NCBI GenBank assembly: GCA_965215995.1 | Contig: OZ244128.1 | Coordinates: 3,782,001 to 3,846,000 of the forward strand | Length of the DNA: 64,000 nucleotides | Reading direction: 5' to 3' | Origin: SZUA-309 sp965215995 | GTDB lineage: Bacteria > Pseudomonadota > Gammaproteobacteria > Pseudomonadales > Azotimanducaceae | In this document: positions 1 to 7,819 of the stretch, one piece after another | Numbering within the stretch: the first letter of the stretch is position 1 | Layout: every line of letters begins with the position of its first letter | Position numbers and translations under genes: made by a program | Notes under the pieces: model-generated | Databases searched by the model: none | The model's input: only the letters and a program-made list of their open reading frames with translations | Told to the model about the DNA's origin: nothing

Positions 1-1034
1 GAAATGCGTGGAACGACTTCGGCTTCTCCGAGCCTGAGCGCCCGGCGAAACGCGTTGGCGACCAGGGCCTCGTAGTTGGAGATCGAGGTGCGTACCGAGA
101 CCCCGGAGCGCTGGTTGATGTCCGGAGAGCGTCGGGCGTGGTGGGTGATCTCGGCGACGATTTCCTTCATGAAGTCCGGCACGTTGAGGTGATAGTCACC
201 CAGATCCAGGACGCTGGCTTCCTGATCCATGATCTCCACCTCCTTTTCCACCTCGATTGGGTAGTGGGTGCGGATCTGAGCGCCGTAGCGGTCTTTCAAT
301 GGCGTGATGATGCGGCCGCGATTGGTGTAGTCCTCCGGATTCGCGGTGGCAACGATGAAGACATCCAGTGGCAGGCGGACCTTGAAGCCGCGGATCTGCA
401 CGTCCCGCTCTTCGAGCAGGTTCAGAAGACCCACCTGGATGCGCTCGGCCAGGTCCGGCAACTCGTTGATGGCGAAGATGCCGCGATTGACTCTGGGGAC
501 CAGGCCGAAATGCAGAGTGAGCTCGTCTGAAAGATAGCGACCTTCGGCGATCTTGATCGGGTCTACCTCGCCAATCAGATCGGCGATGGTGATATCCGGG
601 GTGGCCAGCTTCTCGGCGTAGCGTTCGTCTCTGTGCATCCAGCGGATGGGGGCCGAGTCGCCCTGCTCGGCCATGATTGTCTTGCCTTCTACGGAGATCG
701 GCTGATAGGGGCTCTCGGGGATCTCAGTACCGTCGATCACCGGTGTGAACTCATCGAGCAAGCTGGTCAGACCTCGAACAATGCGGGATTTTGCCTGACC
801 ACGCTCCCCCAGAAGAATGATGTCCTGGAGGCCGAGGATGGCGTTGGTCAACTGCGGTACCACAGTGTCGTCGTAGCCCATCACGCCGGGAAACAGTGGC
901 TGCTTGTCACGCAGTCGGTTGATCAGGTTGCGGCGTACCTCTGCCTTCACCGGCAGGATCTGGTAGTCGGAAGCCTTCAGCTCCCCGAAGGTCTTTGCCA
1001 GCCCGTCAGGCGCGGTAGGGGATGCTTCAGCCAT
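1..1034 (-). CDS. MoxR/ChlI-like AAA+ ATPase, C-terminal part outside the window
   Basis: I translated this from the sequence: an ATG at 1034-1032 opens a frame that runs off the left edge, giving 344 residues without a stop. The P-loop is GERGQAKS (residues 76-83), with Ala where the classical motif has Gly. The Walker B-like segment is IFAINELPDL, followed by the helicase-like stretch VGLLNLLEERDVQIRG and a sensor-1 region FIVATANPEDYTNRG. These are features of the magnesium-chelatase/MoxR group of AAA+ proteins, which usually act as chaperone-like remodelling ATPases with a von Willebrand A partner encoded next door. That partner, if present, lies left of the window. A GGAG ribosome site precedes the start. 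The gene is divergent from the acyl-CoA dehydrogenase at 1178. Its substrate cannot be read from the sequence. Confidence 0.85.
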   Translation of the reverse strand, partial: MAEASPTAPDGLAKTFGELKASDYQILPVKAEVRRNLINRLRDKQPLFPGVMGYDDTVVPQLTNAILGLQDIILLGERGQAKSRIVRGLTSLLDEFTPVIDGTEIPESPYQPISVEGKTIMAEQGDSAPIRWMHRDERYAEKLATPDITIADLIGEVDPIKIAEGRYLSDELTLHFGLVPRVNRGIFAINELPDLAERIQVGLLNLLEERDVQIRGFKVRLPLDVFIVATANPEDYTNRGRIITPLKDRYGAQIRTHYPIEVEKEVEIMDQEASVLDLGDYHLNVPDFMKEIVAEITHHARRSPDINQRSGVSVRTSISNYEALVANAFRRALRLGEAEVVPRI

Positions 1035-1177
1035 CGTCTCTGCTCCAAAGATGCTTCCTCCGGTCAGTGTCTCTCACGACTTGGCTGCTTGGCAAATAGG
1101 CTTGTCTGACGTCGCAATTTACGCGCGGTTGCGGTTAACTGATCGCTACGGATAGGCGTCGATTGTGGGGAAGGTCG

Positions 1178-2344
1178 ATGAGTCTGAGAGAATTTCGAGC
1201 CGAGGCAGCGGCGTGGCTGCGCGAGAACTGCCCGGCAAGCCTGATCGGGTACAACGAAGCGGTCTGGGGAGGCGGCAGCAAGGCGCCACTCAAGGACCCG
1301 GACAAGCAGCGTTACTTCGATGCCATGCTCGAACGGGGCTGGACGGTGCCGAACTGGCCGGCGGAATACGGTGGCGCCGGGCTCTCATCGGACGAGCACC
1401 AGGCGTTGAACCAGGCCATGGCGGAGGCCGGAGCGCCGGTGCCGCTCGCCGGTATGGGCACGACCATGATCGGGCCGACGCTGCTCGAACATGGCACTGC
1501 CGAGCAGAAGGCCCGGCACCTGCCGCAGATCGCTTCCGGGGAAAAGCGCTGGTGCCAGGGCTACTCGGAGCCGGGTGCCGGCTCGGATCTGGCCAGCCTG
1601 AAAACTCGTGCGGAGGATAAGGGCGATCACTTCGTGATCAACGGCTCGAAGATCTGGACTTCGGGTGCGAATTTCGCCGACTGGATCTTCTGCCTGGTGC
1701 GCACGGACTTCGATGTGCCAAAGCACGACGGTATCAGCTTCGTCCTTTTTTCCATGGATCAGCCAGGCGTCACCGTCAAGCCCATCCTGCTGATCAGCGG
1801 TGCATCGCCATTCTGTGAATGTTTCTTCGATGACGCGATTGCCCGCAAGGAAGACCTGATTGGCAATCTGAACCGGGGCTGGACCATCGCCAAGCGTCTG
1901 CTCCAGCACGAGCGTTCGTCCATATCCGGCGCTCAGCCGCAGACCCGTTCCGTCACCGAGGTGGCGCGTCAGTACGTAGGAGCCGCCGATGGCAGAATCT
2001 CGGATCCAGCCGTTCGAGCCGAGGTGATTGGGCATGAGATGGATGCCCGGGCATTCGCGCTCACTCAGCGCCGTTCCCGGGAGGAAAATGCAGAAGGCGG
2101 CACACCGACATTTGCGACCTCGATTTTCAAGCTCTATCGCAGTGAGCTGACGCAACGGCGAACTGAGATGATCGTCGCCATGATGGGCAGTCAGGGGGTC
2201 GGCTGGTCTGGAGAGGCTTTTTCAGATGCGGAGCTGGAAGAGACACGATTCTGGCTCGGCAGGAAGGCAGGCTCGATTGCCGGCGGCACCTCGGAAGTTC
2301 AGCGCAACATCATCGCCAAACGGGTGCTCGGTCTGCCCGATTAG
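1178..2344 (+). CDS. Acyl-CoA dehydrogenase, FadE26-like large subunit type
   Basis: FAD-dependent alpha,beta-dehydrogenation of an acyl-CoA in a beta-oxidation-type pathway. The protein has 388 residues from the ATG at 1178, which sits behind GGGGAAGG; an in-frame TTG at 1163 is a weaker choice. The flavin/substrate motif WCQGYSEPGAGSDL is at about residue 125, and the C-terminal motif reads IAGGTSEVQRNII. The position that is a catalytic Glu in medium-chain enzymes (YEGTSEVQ) is Gly here. A Glu in RLLQHER (residue 245) occupies the place used by isovaleryl/long-chain and heteromeric FadE26-type enzymes, so activity is still expected. Heteromeric relatives need a second subunit, and none is adjacent. 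The next gene, a double-hotdog protein 21 bases downstream, is probably co-transcribed. The substrate is unknown; bulky or ring-bearing acyl groups are usual for this branch. Confidence 0.9.
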   Translation: MSLREFRAEAAAWLRENCPASLIGYNEAVWGGGSKAPLKDPDKQRYFDAMLERGWTVPNWPAEYGGAGLSSDEHQALNQAMAEAGAPVPLAGMGTTMIGPTLLEHGTAEQKARHLPQIASGEKRWCQGYSEPGAGSDLASLKTRAEDKGDHFVINGSKIWTSGANFADWIFCLVRTDFDVPKHDGISFVLFSMDQPGVTVKPILLISGASPFCECFFDDAIARKEDLIGNLNRGWTIAKRLLQHERSSISGAQPQTRSVTEVARQYVGAADGRISDPAVRAEVIGHEMDARAFALTQRRSREENAEGGTPTFATSIFKLYRSELTQRRTEMIVAMMGSQGVGWSGEAFSDAELEETRFWLGRKAGSIAGGTSEVQRNIIAKRVLGLPD

Positions 2345-2365
2345 AGACATGGACGGAGAAGAGAA

Positions 2366-3235
2366 ATGAGTGAAGCATTCAACTATCAAGAACGGGACGG
2401 GGTGCTGATCGGCCCTGTCCGCTCACCGAAGAACACTGCCAGGCACCTGGGTGCTGGGAGCATTCACGATGATGCCACCGCCCAGAAGCTGGGCTTTCGT
2501 GGTGGCACTGTGGCCGGCTCGCTGCACATGGAGCAGTTCCCGCCGTTGCTGGTCGAAGCCTTCGGTGAAGAGTGGTTGCGAAGCGGTGGTCTGTCCCTCT
2601 ATTTCAAGTACGCAACCACCGATAGCGAGCCGGTGCAGGCCTTTGCCCGGCAACCGTCAGGGCGCCGTACCGAGGTGTGGATGGACGATTCGGCCGGCAA
2701 CCGGGTGGCGGACGGCACCGCAAACGTGGGTGGACCCGATCCCGACTCGACGCTCAAGCAGCGCATGGCTGCCATGCCGGTGCCTGAAGATCTGAGAATC
2801 CTCGCGAATGTAAAGGCGGGCGATAAGGGGGAGCGGCAGCCGACGCGGATATCGGATGACGCCCAGGCAGGTCGGCTTGCGGTCATCACCGAACCGCTGG
2901 CGGCCTATACGGACGCCGGTATCTTCGGGGAGCGGATTGCCACCCCGGCGCTGCAGGTGCAGGTGGTTCGAGCCGGCGAAAGGAGCATGCTACCCCGAGA
3001 CGGCAACTTCGGAGTCGGTCTGTTTGGTGCGATCGAATTGCAGCTGCATGGCACGCCGGTGTTCGTTGAGCATGACTACGAGTGTCAGTGCACGGTGCTC
3101 GGCGTCGGGGAGACGCCGAAGACCGAGTATTTGTACTACGAGGCGACATTGCATGAGCCTGGCAGCGATGAGCGGGTGCTGACCATGATCATGATGACGC
3201 GATTCATGAAGGCGTCATCGAAGCTCTGGGCTTAG
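2366..3235 (+). CDS. Double-hotdog MaoC-like protein
   Basis: A 289-residue protein that I cannot assign to a named enzyme. Two hotdog-like halves can be made out. The first (about 20-130) contains IHDDATAQKLGFRGG followed by GSLHM, which resembles the Asp/His hydratase motif region of MaoC-type (R)-specific enoyl-CoA hydratases. The second (about 145-280) ends in a strand-rich region (EYLYYEATLHEPG). The start ATG follows AGAAGAG. It lies 21 bases after an acyl-CoA dehydrogenase, so hydration of the resulting enoyl-CoA is a reasonable role. A thioesterase role or a non-catalytic acyl-CoA-binding role would fit the same fold. The gene is convergent with the acyl-CoA dehydrogenase at 3265. Confidence 0.6.
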   Translation: MSEAFNYQERDGVLIGPVRSPKNTARHLGAGSIHDDATAQKLGFRGGTVAGSLHMEQFPPLLVEAFGEEWLRSGGLSLYFKYATTDSEPVQAFARQPSGRRTEVWMDDSAGNRVADGTANVGGPDPDSTLKQRMAAMPVPEDLRILANVKAGDKGERQPTRISDDAQAGRLAVITEPLAAYTDAGIFGERIATPALQVQVVRAGERSMLPRDGNFGVGLFGAIELQLHGTPVFVEHDYECQCTVLGVGETPKTEYLYYEATLHEPGSDERVLTMIMMTRFMKASSKLWA

Positions 3236-3264
3236 AGGGCACCCTCGCCGGCGCAGGTGGCGCC

Positions 3265-4455
3265 TTAAACGGCGCCGCGTGAGGTCGGCTTGCCCAGCAT
3301 GCGATCCGAGATGATTCTGAGCTGAATCTCGCTGGTGCCTTCGAAGATCTTGGTCAGTCGGGCATCCCGCCAGTGACGTTCAACCGCGTGCAGCGTGGTG
3401 TAGCCGGAGCCGCCCAGAATCTGCAAAGCATCTGAGGTAACCCGCTCCGCCATCTCCGCCGCGTACCACTTGGCCATGGAGGCTTCTTTGTCTGCGGTAT
3501 CGCCACCGTCCATCATCGTCGCCGCGTGATACATCAATTGCCGGGCGGCCTCGATCTCACTGGCCATGCGAGCGAGCTTGAACCGGGTTTCCTGAAAGTC
3601 GGAGATAGGCACGCCAAACTGCACTCGCTCGCCGGAGTAAGCCATCGCATCCTCGAAGGCGCCGCGGGCCAGGCCGATAGATCGGGCTGCCGTGTGCACC
3701 CGGGCGGCATTCAACCAGTTGACTGCGTTCTTGAACCCTTCACCGCCACCGGCACCGCCCGTGATCAGATTCTCTTTGGGAATCCGGCAGCCGTCGAAGG
3801 CGAGTTCCCAGGTGCGCCAGCCGTGATAGCCGATCTTCGGAATCGGAGCGCCCTGACAACCTTTCGGCAACTCACCGCGGGGTTTTTCAATGATGAACTG
3901 AGCCGTACCCTTGTGTCCGGCGGCTTCCGCTTCCGCACCATCGAACCTGGCCAGCAGGTTGATATAGTCCGCGCCGTCCGCGAACGTGCACCAGTACTTG
4001 TTGCCGGTGATCACCCACTCGCCCCCCTCGAGCACGGCTTTGCAGGAAACCGCCCGAAGGTCGGAGCCGACGTTCGGCTCGGAAAGCGCAACCGCGGAGA
4101 GGTATTCGCCCTGGGCTGCCTTCTGAGTCAGTTCCTGACGTTTCTCCAGGGGCCAGCCGCCGACACCCATCATCGAGCTGGCCCGGGCGATGATGCTGGC
4201 CACGCTCATCCAGCCTCGCGCCAGCTCTTCAGCGATGAGCGCATACTCGAAAACACCCAGACCGAGGCCGCCATATTCCTCCGGCATGCGGATGCCGAAG
4301 TAGCCCATGTCCGCCATCTTCTGGCGGAGGTCCATGGGGATGTCGCCCTTCACCGGGTCCAGCTCGTTCGCCACCGGTAGAACCTCATTCAGAGTGAACT
4401 GGCGGGCCGCGTCCTGGATCATCCGACGCTCTTCATTGAGGTAGTGCTCTGTCAT
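3265..4455 (-). CDS. Acyl-CoA dehydrogenase, possibly methylsuccinyl-CoA dehydrogenase-like
   Basis: A 396-residue FAD acyl-CoA dehydrogenase beginning MTEHYLNEERRM at 4455. The open frame continues upstream to 4866, but that part overlaps the lyase gene in another frame and is not homologous. Motifs: ALSEPNVGSDLRAV (FAD/substrate contacts) and, near the C-terminus, KIFEGTSEIQLRII, which keeps the catalytic Glu. It is the last gene of a five-gene operon, 53 bases after the malyl/methylmalyl-CoA lyase. From that context a C4-C5 branched acyl-CoA such as methylsuccinyl-CoA is the likeliest substrate, feeding mesaconyl-CoA to the hydratase. Characterised methylsuccinyl-CoA dehydrogenases are, as I recall, longer (about 550 residues), so this is an inference from neighbours. 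Glutaryl- or isovaleryl-CoA-type chemistry is possible too. Confidence 0.85.
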   Translation of the reverse strand: MTEHYLNEERRMIQDAARQFTLNEVLPVANELDPVKGDIPMDLRQKMADMGYFGIRMPEEYGGLGLGVFEYALIAEELARGWMSVASIIARASSMMGVGGWPLEKRQELTQKAAQGEYLSAVALSEPNVGSDLRAVSCKAVLEGGEWVITGNKYWCTFADGADYINLLARFDGAEAEAAGHKGTAQFIIEKPRGELPKGCQGAPIPKIGYHGWRTWELAFDGCRIPKENLITGGAGGGEGFKNAVNWLNAARVHTAARSIGLARGAFEDAMAYSGERVQFGVPISDFQETRFKLARMASEIEAARQLMYHAATMMDGGDTADKEASMAKWYAAEMAERVTSDALQILGGSGYTTLHAVERHWRDARLTKIFEGTSEIQLRIISDRMLGKPTSRGAV

Positions 4456-4508
4456 TGTTTGTCCCTGGTTACTGCTTGATCTCGTTAGGCTGAGGACTGA
4501 TCGCCGGT

Positions 4509-5417
4509 TCACATGCCGTAGAGATCGGCTCGATCGATCAGGTTCTGGACGATGCGAATGCTGGCGGCATCCACCATCACCCCATCCACGTTGATTGCCC
4601 CCAGTCCTTCGGCCAGAGCCTCTTCGTAGGCTGCCTTCTGCTTCCGGGCGGAAGCGATCGCATCCGGGTCCGGGGAGAAAACCCTCTGGGCGATCTCGAC
4701 CTGGCTCGGGTGGATGGCCCACTTGCCGACCATGCCGAGCACGTACGACCGCTCCGCCTCCTTGGTGTAGCCCTCTGGATTTCTGAAGTTGGCGTAGGGG
4801 CCATCCACCGGATCGATGCCGTTGGCGTGGCAGGCGATGGTCATCTTGTAACGGGGATAGTGCCATACGTCAGGCGGGTAGCCGCCGGTCTCGCCCACGT
4901 GACCGAGCTGCATCTGCTGGCTGGCCGAGTAGTCACCCATGCCGAAGATAAGGCACTCGAGCCGGTCCGAGCAGGCAGCAATCTCTTCCACATTCATCAT
5001 GCCTTCCACTTCCTCGATCAGACACTCGATCCCGATGCGTCGCGTAAGTTTCAGTTTCCGCTCGAGCTGGTCGAGCAACAGGTGCACGAACATCACATCA
5101 GTGGCGGATTTGGCCTTTGTCAGCATGATCGTGTCGAGCTTTTCGCCAGCACCCGTAACCACCTCGAGGATGTCGTCGTGGCACCACTCGGTCTCCACGT
5201 CGTTGATCCGCACGCAGACGGTACCCGGCTTCCAGTCCAGGCCGTTCAGTGCGGCCACGATCTGACCACGGGCGCCCGGTTTGGCGCTTGGCGCTACCGC
5301 GTCTTCCAGGTCCAGAAAGACGTGATCCAGATCCAGCGTCGAAGCCTTCGTCATCATTTTCTCTGAGCTGCCGGGCACAGAGAGCTGGCAGCGTCGGGCG
5401 CGTTTTGGTTGGGTCAT
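4509..5417 (-). CDS. HpcH/CitE-family L-malyl-CoA / beta-methylmalyl-CoA lyase
   Basis: Aldol-type cleavage of a beta-hydroxyacyl-CoA, probably beta-methylmalyl-CoA to glyoxylate plus propionyl-CoA, in the cytoplasm. The 302-residue TIM-barrel protein has the usual length. Visible signatures are the opening LSVPGSSEKM, FLDLEDAVAP, the arginine in VRIND (residue 70), the metal-ligand Glu in LIEEVEG (residue 135) and the Asp in GMGDYSAS (residue 162). The C-terminal VDGPYANF...GMVGKWAIHPSQV is the pattern I associate with malyl/methylmalyl-CoA lyases (Mcl) rather than citrate-lyase CitE. AAGGTAACGAAC precedes the ATG. It sits between the MaoC halves and the acyl-CoA dehydrogenase in one operon. 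A citramalyl-CoA lyase of itaconate breakdown belongs to the same family and is the main alternative. Confidence 0.85.
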   Translation of the reverse strand: MTQPKRARRCQLSVPGSSEKMMTKASTLDLDHVFLDLEDAVAPSAKPGARGQIVAALNGLDWKPGTVCVRINDVETEWCHDDILEVVTGAGEKLDTIMLTKAKSATDVMFVHLLLDQLERKLKLTRRIGIECLIEEVEGMMNVEEIAACSDRLECLIFGMGDYSASQQMQLGHVGETGGYPPDVWHYPRYKMTIACHANGIDPVDGPYANFRNPEGYTKEAERSYVLGMVGKWAIHPSQVEIAQRVFSPDPDAIASARKQKAAYEEALAEGLGAINVDGVMVDAASIRIVQNLIDRADLYGM

Positions 5418-5457
5418 GTTCGTTACCTTGTTTCGATACTCACTGGTTGGGCGAAGA

Positions 5458-5931
5458 TCAGCCTGGTCGACGTTTGATCAACACGCGACGCTCGCCTTCG
5501 AAGACCACCTGGTCGTTCTGGTTCACGCCGAAATGCTTGAATGTGACGATGCCGGCATCGTCCCGATCCGCATTCTCAGTTGCCAGCACCTCCGTGTAGG
5601 CATAGAGGGTGTCGCCGTGGAAGACGGGTGATTTCAGACGGATCTTGTCGAGCGAGAGCTCGGCGACGGCATTCTCGCCGGTGTCCTGCATGGCGAGCCC
5701 GATCACCATGGAGATGGTGACACCGCCGAACTGCAGCCGTGAGTTCCAGCCATCTCGACCCATAGCGTTCTTAGCCATGATGTCTTCGTTGAAGTGGGCA
5801 TCGGCCGTGTTCAATACCTGCAGGGTGATGCCCACGTTGTCCTGTTCGCACATGGTCTTGCCACGGGCATGGCGCATGGCCTGGCCAGGTGCGAAGTCCT
5901 CGAAGTAGTTGTCGGCGCCAGTGAGGCTCAT
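5458..5931 (-). CDS. MaoC-like hydratase, resembles C-terminal half of mesaconyl-CoA hydratase
   Basis: A 157-residue hotdog protein beginning DNYFEDFAPGQAMRHARGK. It carries NTADAHFNED, the loop FGGVTISMVIGLAM and the strand HGDTLYAYTEVL, the layout of MaoC dehydratases. From memory, these segments match the second domain of two-domain mesaconyl-CoA hydratases (Mch) better than other MaoC proteins. Its start overlaps the stop of the upstream MaoC gene in an ATGA, so the two are translationally coupled and probably make subunits of one enzyme. Proposed reaction: reversible hydration of mesaconyl-CoA to beta-methylmalyl-CoA, which the next gene product would cleave. Itaconyl-CoA hydration is the competing idea. 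Both halves are intact. Confidence 0.75.
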   Translation of the reverse strand: MSLTGADNYFEDFAPGQAMRHARGKTMCEQDNVGITLQVLNTADAHFNEDIMAKNAMGRDGWNSRLQFGGVTISMVIGLAMQDTGENAVAELSLDKIRLKSPVFHGDTLYAYTEVLATENADRDDAGIVTFKHFGVNQNDQVVFEGERRVLIKRRPG

Positions 5932-6434
5932 TGTGCTGTCTCCGCTGGGTTTCGGCGGCGCACGAGGTTTGTCCGCTTGAAGTCGATGATCAGCTCACCC
6001 TCCTGATTGAACCCTTCCGTGTGCCAGGTGACGATGCCGAATCCTGCCTGACCTTTCGATTCCCTGGCACCGATCACCGTTGAGCGGGCGGTGAGCGTAT
6101 CCCCGACATACACGGGTTGTCGGAACTCGCACTCATCCACACCCAGGAACGGACCGCCACCTTCGCTGAGATCTTCCACGGACATGCCGAACACCGTGTT
6201 GAACACCAGCAAAGGGTTCACCACCAATCTCGGATGTCCCTCGGCTCGGGCATAGGGCTCGTTGAAGTAGAGCGGGCAGAAGGAGAGGGTCTGGGTGGTG
6301 AAGGCGGCGTTGTCTCCGGGGGTCAACGTTCGCCCCCAGTGGTGCTCGAATACCCGACCTTCGGTCATGTCCTCGTAGCGATTGCCCTTGGCTCTGAGGA
6401 CCGCCTTGTCGCGAACGGCTTCGAAGTCGCTCAT
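5928..6434 (-). CDS. MaoC-like hydratase, resembles N-terminal half of mesaconyl-CoA hydratase
   Basis: A 168-residue hotdog protein. It shows FTTQTLSFCPLYFNEPYA, VVNPLLVFNTVFGMSVEDLS, and YVGDTLTARSTVIGARESK, and ends in NLVRRRNP. The segment LLVFNTVFGMSVEDLS and the closing RKRNP-like tail match my recollection of the first domain of two-domain mesaconyl-CoA hydratases. Gene order (this half first, then the C-terminal-like half) equals domain order in the fused enzyme. ATGA overlaps join it to MmgE/PrpD upstream and to the second MaoC gene downstream. It very likely forms a heteromeric hydratase with the product of 5458-5931. Which half supplies the catalytic Asp-His pair is not certain by eye. 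Confidence 0.75.
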   Translation of the reverse strand: MSDFEAVRDKAVLRAKGNRYEDMTEGRVFEHHWGRTLTPGDNAAFTTQTLSFCPLYFNEPYARAEGHPRLVVNPLLVFNTVFGMSVEDLSEGGGPFLGVDECEFRQPVYVGDTLTARSTVIGARESKGQAGFGIVTWHTEGFNQEGELIIDFKRTNLVRRRNPAETAQ

Positions 6435-7771
6435 GCCGGGCTGCCGACTTGAGCCATCAGATCGGTCGCACTTGAAAGTGTCTCCAGGTGTTTGCAGGTT
6501 TCAGCAAGTCTGGCAGCGCCCGCGTCGCCCAGGTGGGGGGTGGCGAGGGTCAGGAATTTGTCCGTCAGCTTCTGCCATTGCTGATCCAGATCCCGTAAGG
6601 GTATGGCCACGTTTACCGCTTCCTCGAAGCGCTGACCGTCGGTGGTGGTGATCCGCACGATAGAGTCCGGGTTGCTATTTTCGTGAGCATGCACGGTGAC
6701 CTTGTCTCGGAAGCTCACCAGACGCTCATCCCGGGTGATCGGATCGTCGAACAGGTCAATGGCTGCCGTGTCCAGATTGCACAGTGCCATGGCCGCGGTG
6801 AGCCTGAGGCTGAACTTTGCCTCCAGCCCGCTGTTCGGTTCCTCGATGTTGCAGACTCGAAGGTGTCCCTTGTCCACGTAGATGTCGATGGCCTCGATGT
6901 CCTGGGGATTGAACCGGTTGCTTGCTGCCAGCGCCCGGGTTGCTTCGATGGAGGAATGCGTCAGGTAGCAGGCAGCGTGATACTTGAAGCAGATATCCTG
7001 GGTGAACGCCTCCGTTGCCATGGCCTCGTGGAAACGATCCAGGCTGGCGCTGGCAGCCTGGGTGTCCATGAAACCCTGGGTCGCCCCCAGAATGTCCGTG
7101 CAGCTGCTGAATCCCTTCGCCGCCAGGCTCGCGGACTGCAGGCCGGTTGCGGCGGCGTGGCCGGCGTGCAGAGGTTTGCACATGGTGCCGAACTGACTCT
7201 TCAATCCAGCAGCGCGGGTGCCGGCAATACCAAGTGCCTGATCGGTTTGCTCTGCATCCAGGTTGAGCAGCGTAGCGGCGGCGGCAGCAGCGCCAAAGGT
7301 GCCGAGGGTGCCCGTATTGTGCCAGCCGTCCGCGTAGTGGGCAGGACCGGCGTAACGACCCAGGATGCACTCCACATCCACCCCGGTGCAGAACGCACTG
7401 ATCAGATCACGGCCGCTGGCATTCAGATGCTCACCAAGCGCCAGCGCTGCCGGGGCAACTGGAACGGTCGGGTGACCGGACATTGCCGTGTGCACGTCGT
7501 CGTAATCATGCGCGTGGCCGGCAGCGCCATTGATAAGTGCTGCCTGTGTTGTGGAAGTGCGGCTCGAAGAACCGATGATGCTCGCCTGGGCATGCCCGCC
7601 CTGTTCTTCGGCTTCCTCCTGCAGGATCCGGGTCAGCGGCTCGCCTGAACCCGCCAGGGTCACACCGATGAAGTCCATGATCGCCTGCTTCGCCACTTCC
7701 CGTGCCGAAGCGGGTATCGCCTCAAAGTCGGCCGAAGACACGCGCTCGGCCAGCGCCATGGTCGCTTGCAT
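6431..7771 (-). CDS. MmgE/PrpD-family protein (2-methylcitrate dehydratase-like)
   Basis: A 446-residue MmgE/PrpD protein starting at the ATG at 7771 (MQATMALAER) behind AGGGGG; the open frame runs on to 8065 but that part is antisense to the next gene. Family marks include FIGVTLAGSG, NGAAGHAHDYDDVH, HPTVPVAPAALALGEHLNASG, WHNTGTLGTFGAAAAAA, and KPLHAGHAAATG. Members dehydrate 2-methylcitrate, decarboxylate cis-aconitate to itaconate or isomerise related tricarboxylates, so sequence alone does not fix the reaction. It is the first gene of the operon leading to propionyl-CoA plus glyoxylate, and methylcitrate-cycle use of the propionyl-CoA would fit. An itaconate/mesaconate link is equally possible. 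The divergent sucrase/ferredoxin-like gene begins 48 bases away, so that gap must hold promoters for both. Confidence 0.85.
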   Translation of the reverse strand: MQATMALAERVSSADFEAIPASAREVAKQAIMDFIGVTLAGSGEPLTRILQEEAEEQGGHAQASIIGSSSRTSTTQAALINGAAGHAHDYDDVHTAMSGHPTVPVAPAALALGEHLNASGRDLISAFCTGVDVECILGRYAGPAHYADGWHNTGTLGTFGAAAAAATLLNLDAEQTDQALGIAGTRAAGLKSQFGTMCKPLHAGHAAATGLQSASLAAKGFSSCTDILGATQGFMDTQAASASLDRFHEAMATEAFTQDICFKYHAACYLTHSSIEATRALAASNRFNPQDIEAIDIYVDKGHLRVCNIEEPNSGLEAKFSLRLTAAMALCNLDTAAIDLFDDPITRDERLVSFRDKVTVHAHENSNPDSIVRITTTDGQRFEEAVNVAIPLRDLDQQWQKLTDKFLTLATPHLGDAGAARLAETCKHLETLSSATDLMAQVGSPA

Positions 7772-7819
7772 TATCAGTCCCCCTTTGCAGACTATCCAAG
7801 CTAGCCCGTAAGGAACCAC

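Noticed and set aside
3259..3276. GGCGCC-TTAAAC-GGCGCC hairpin as a terminator
   Set aside because: The stem is only six bases with no T-run on either side; it coincides with the acyl-CoA dehydrogenase stop codon and is probably chance in GC-rich sequence.
4456..4866. N-terminal extension of the acyl-CoA dehydrogenase frame
   Set aside because: It overlaps the lyase gene in another frame, and the homologous protein begins at 4455.
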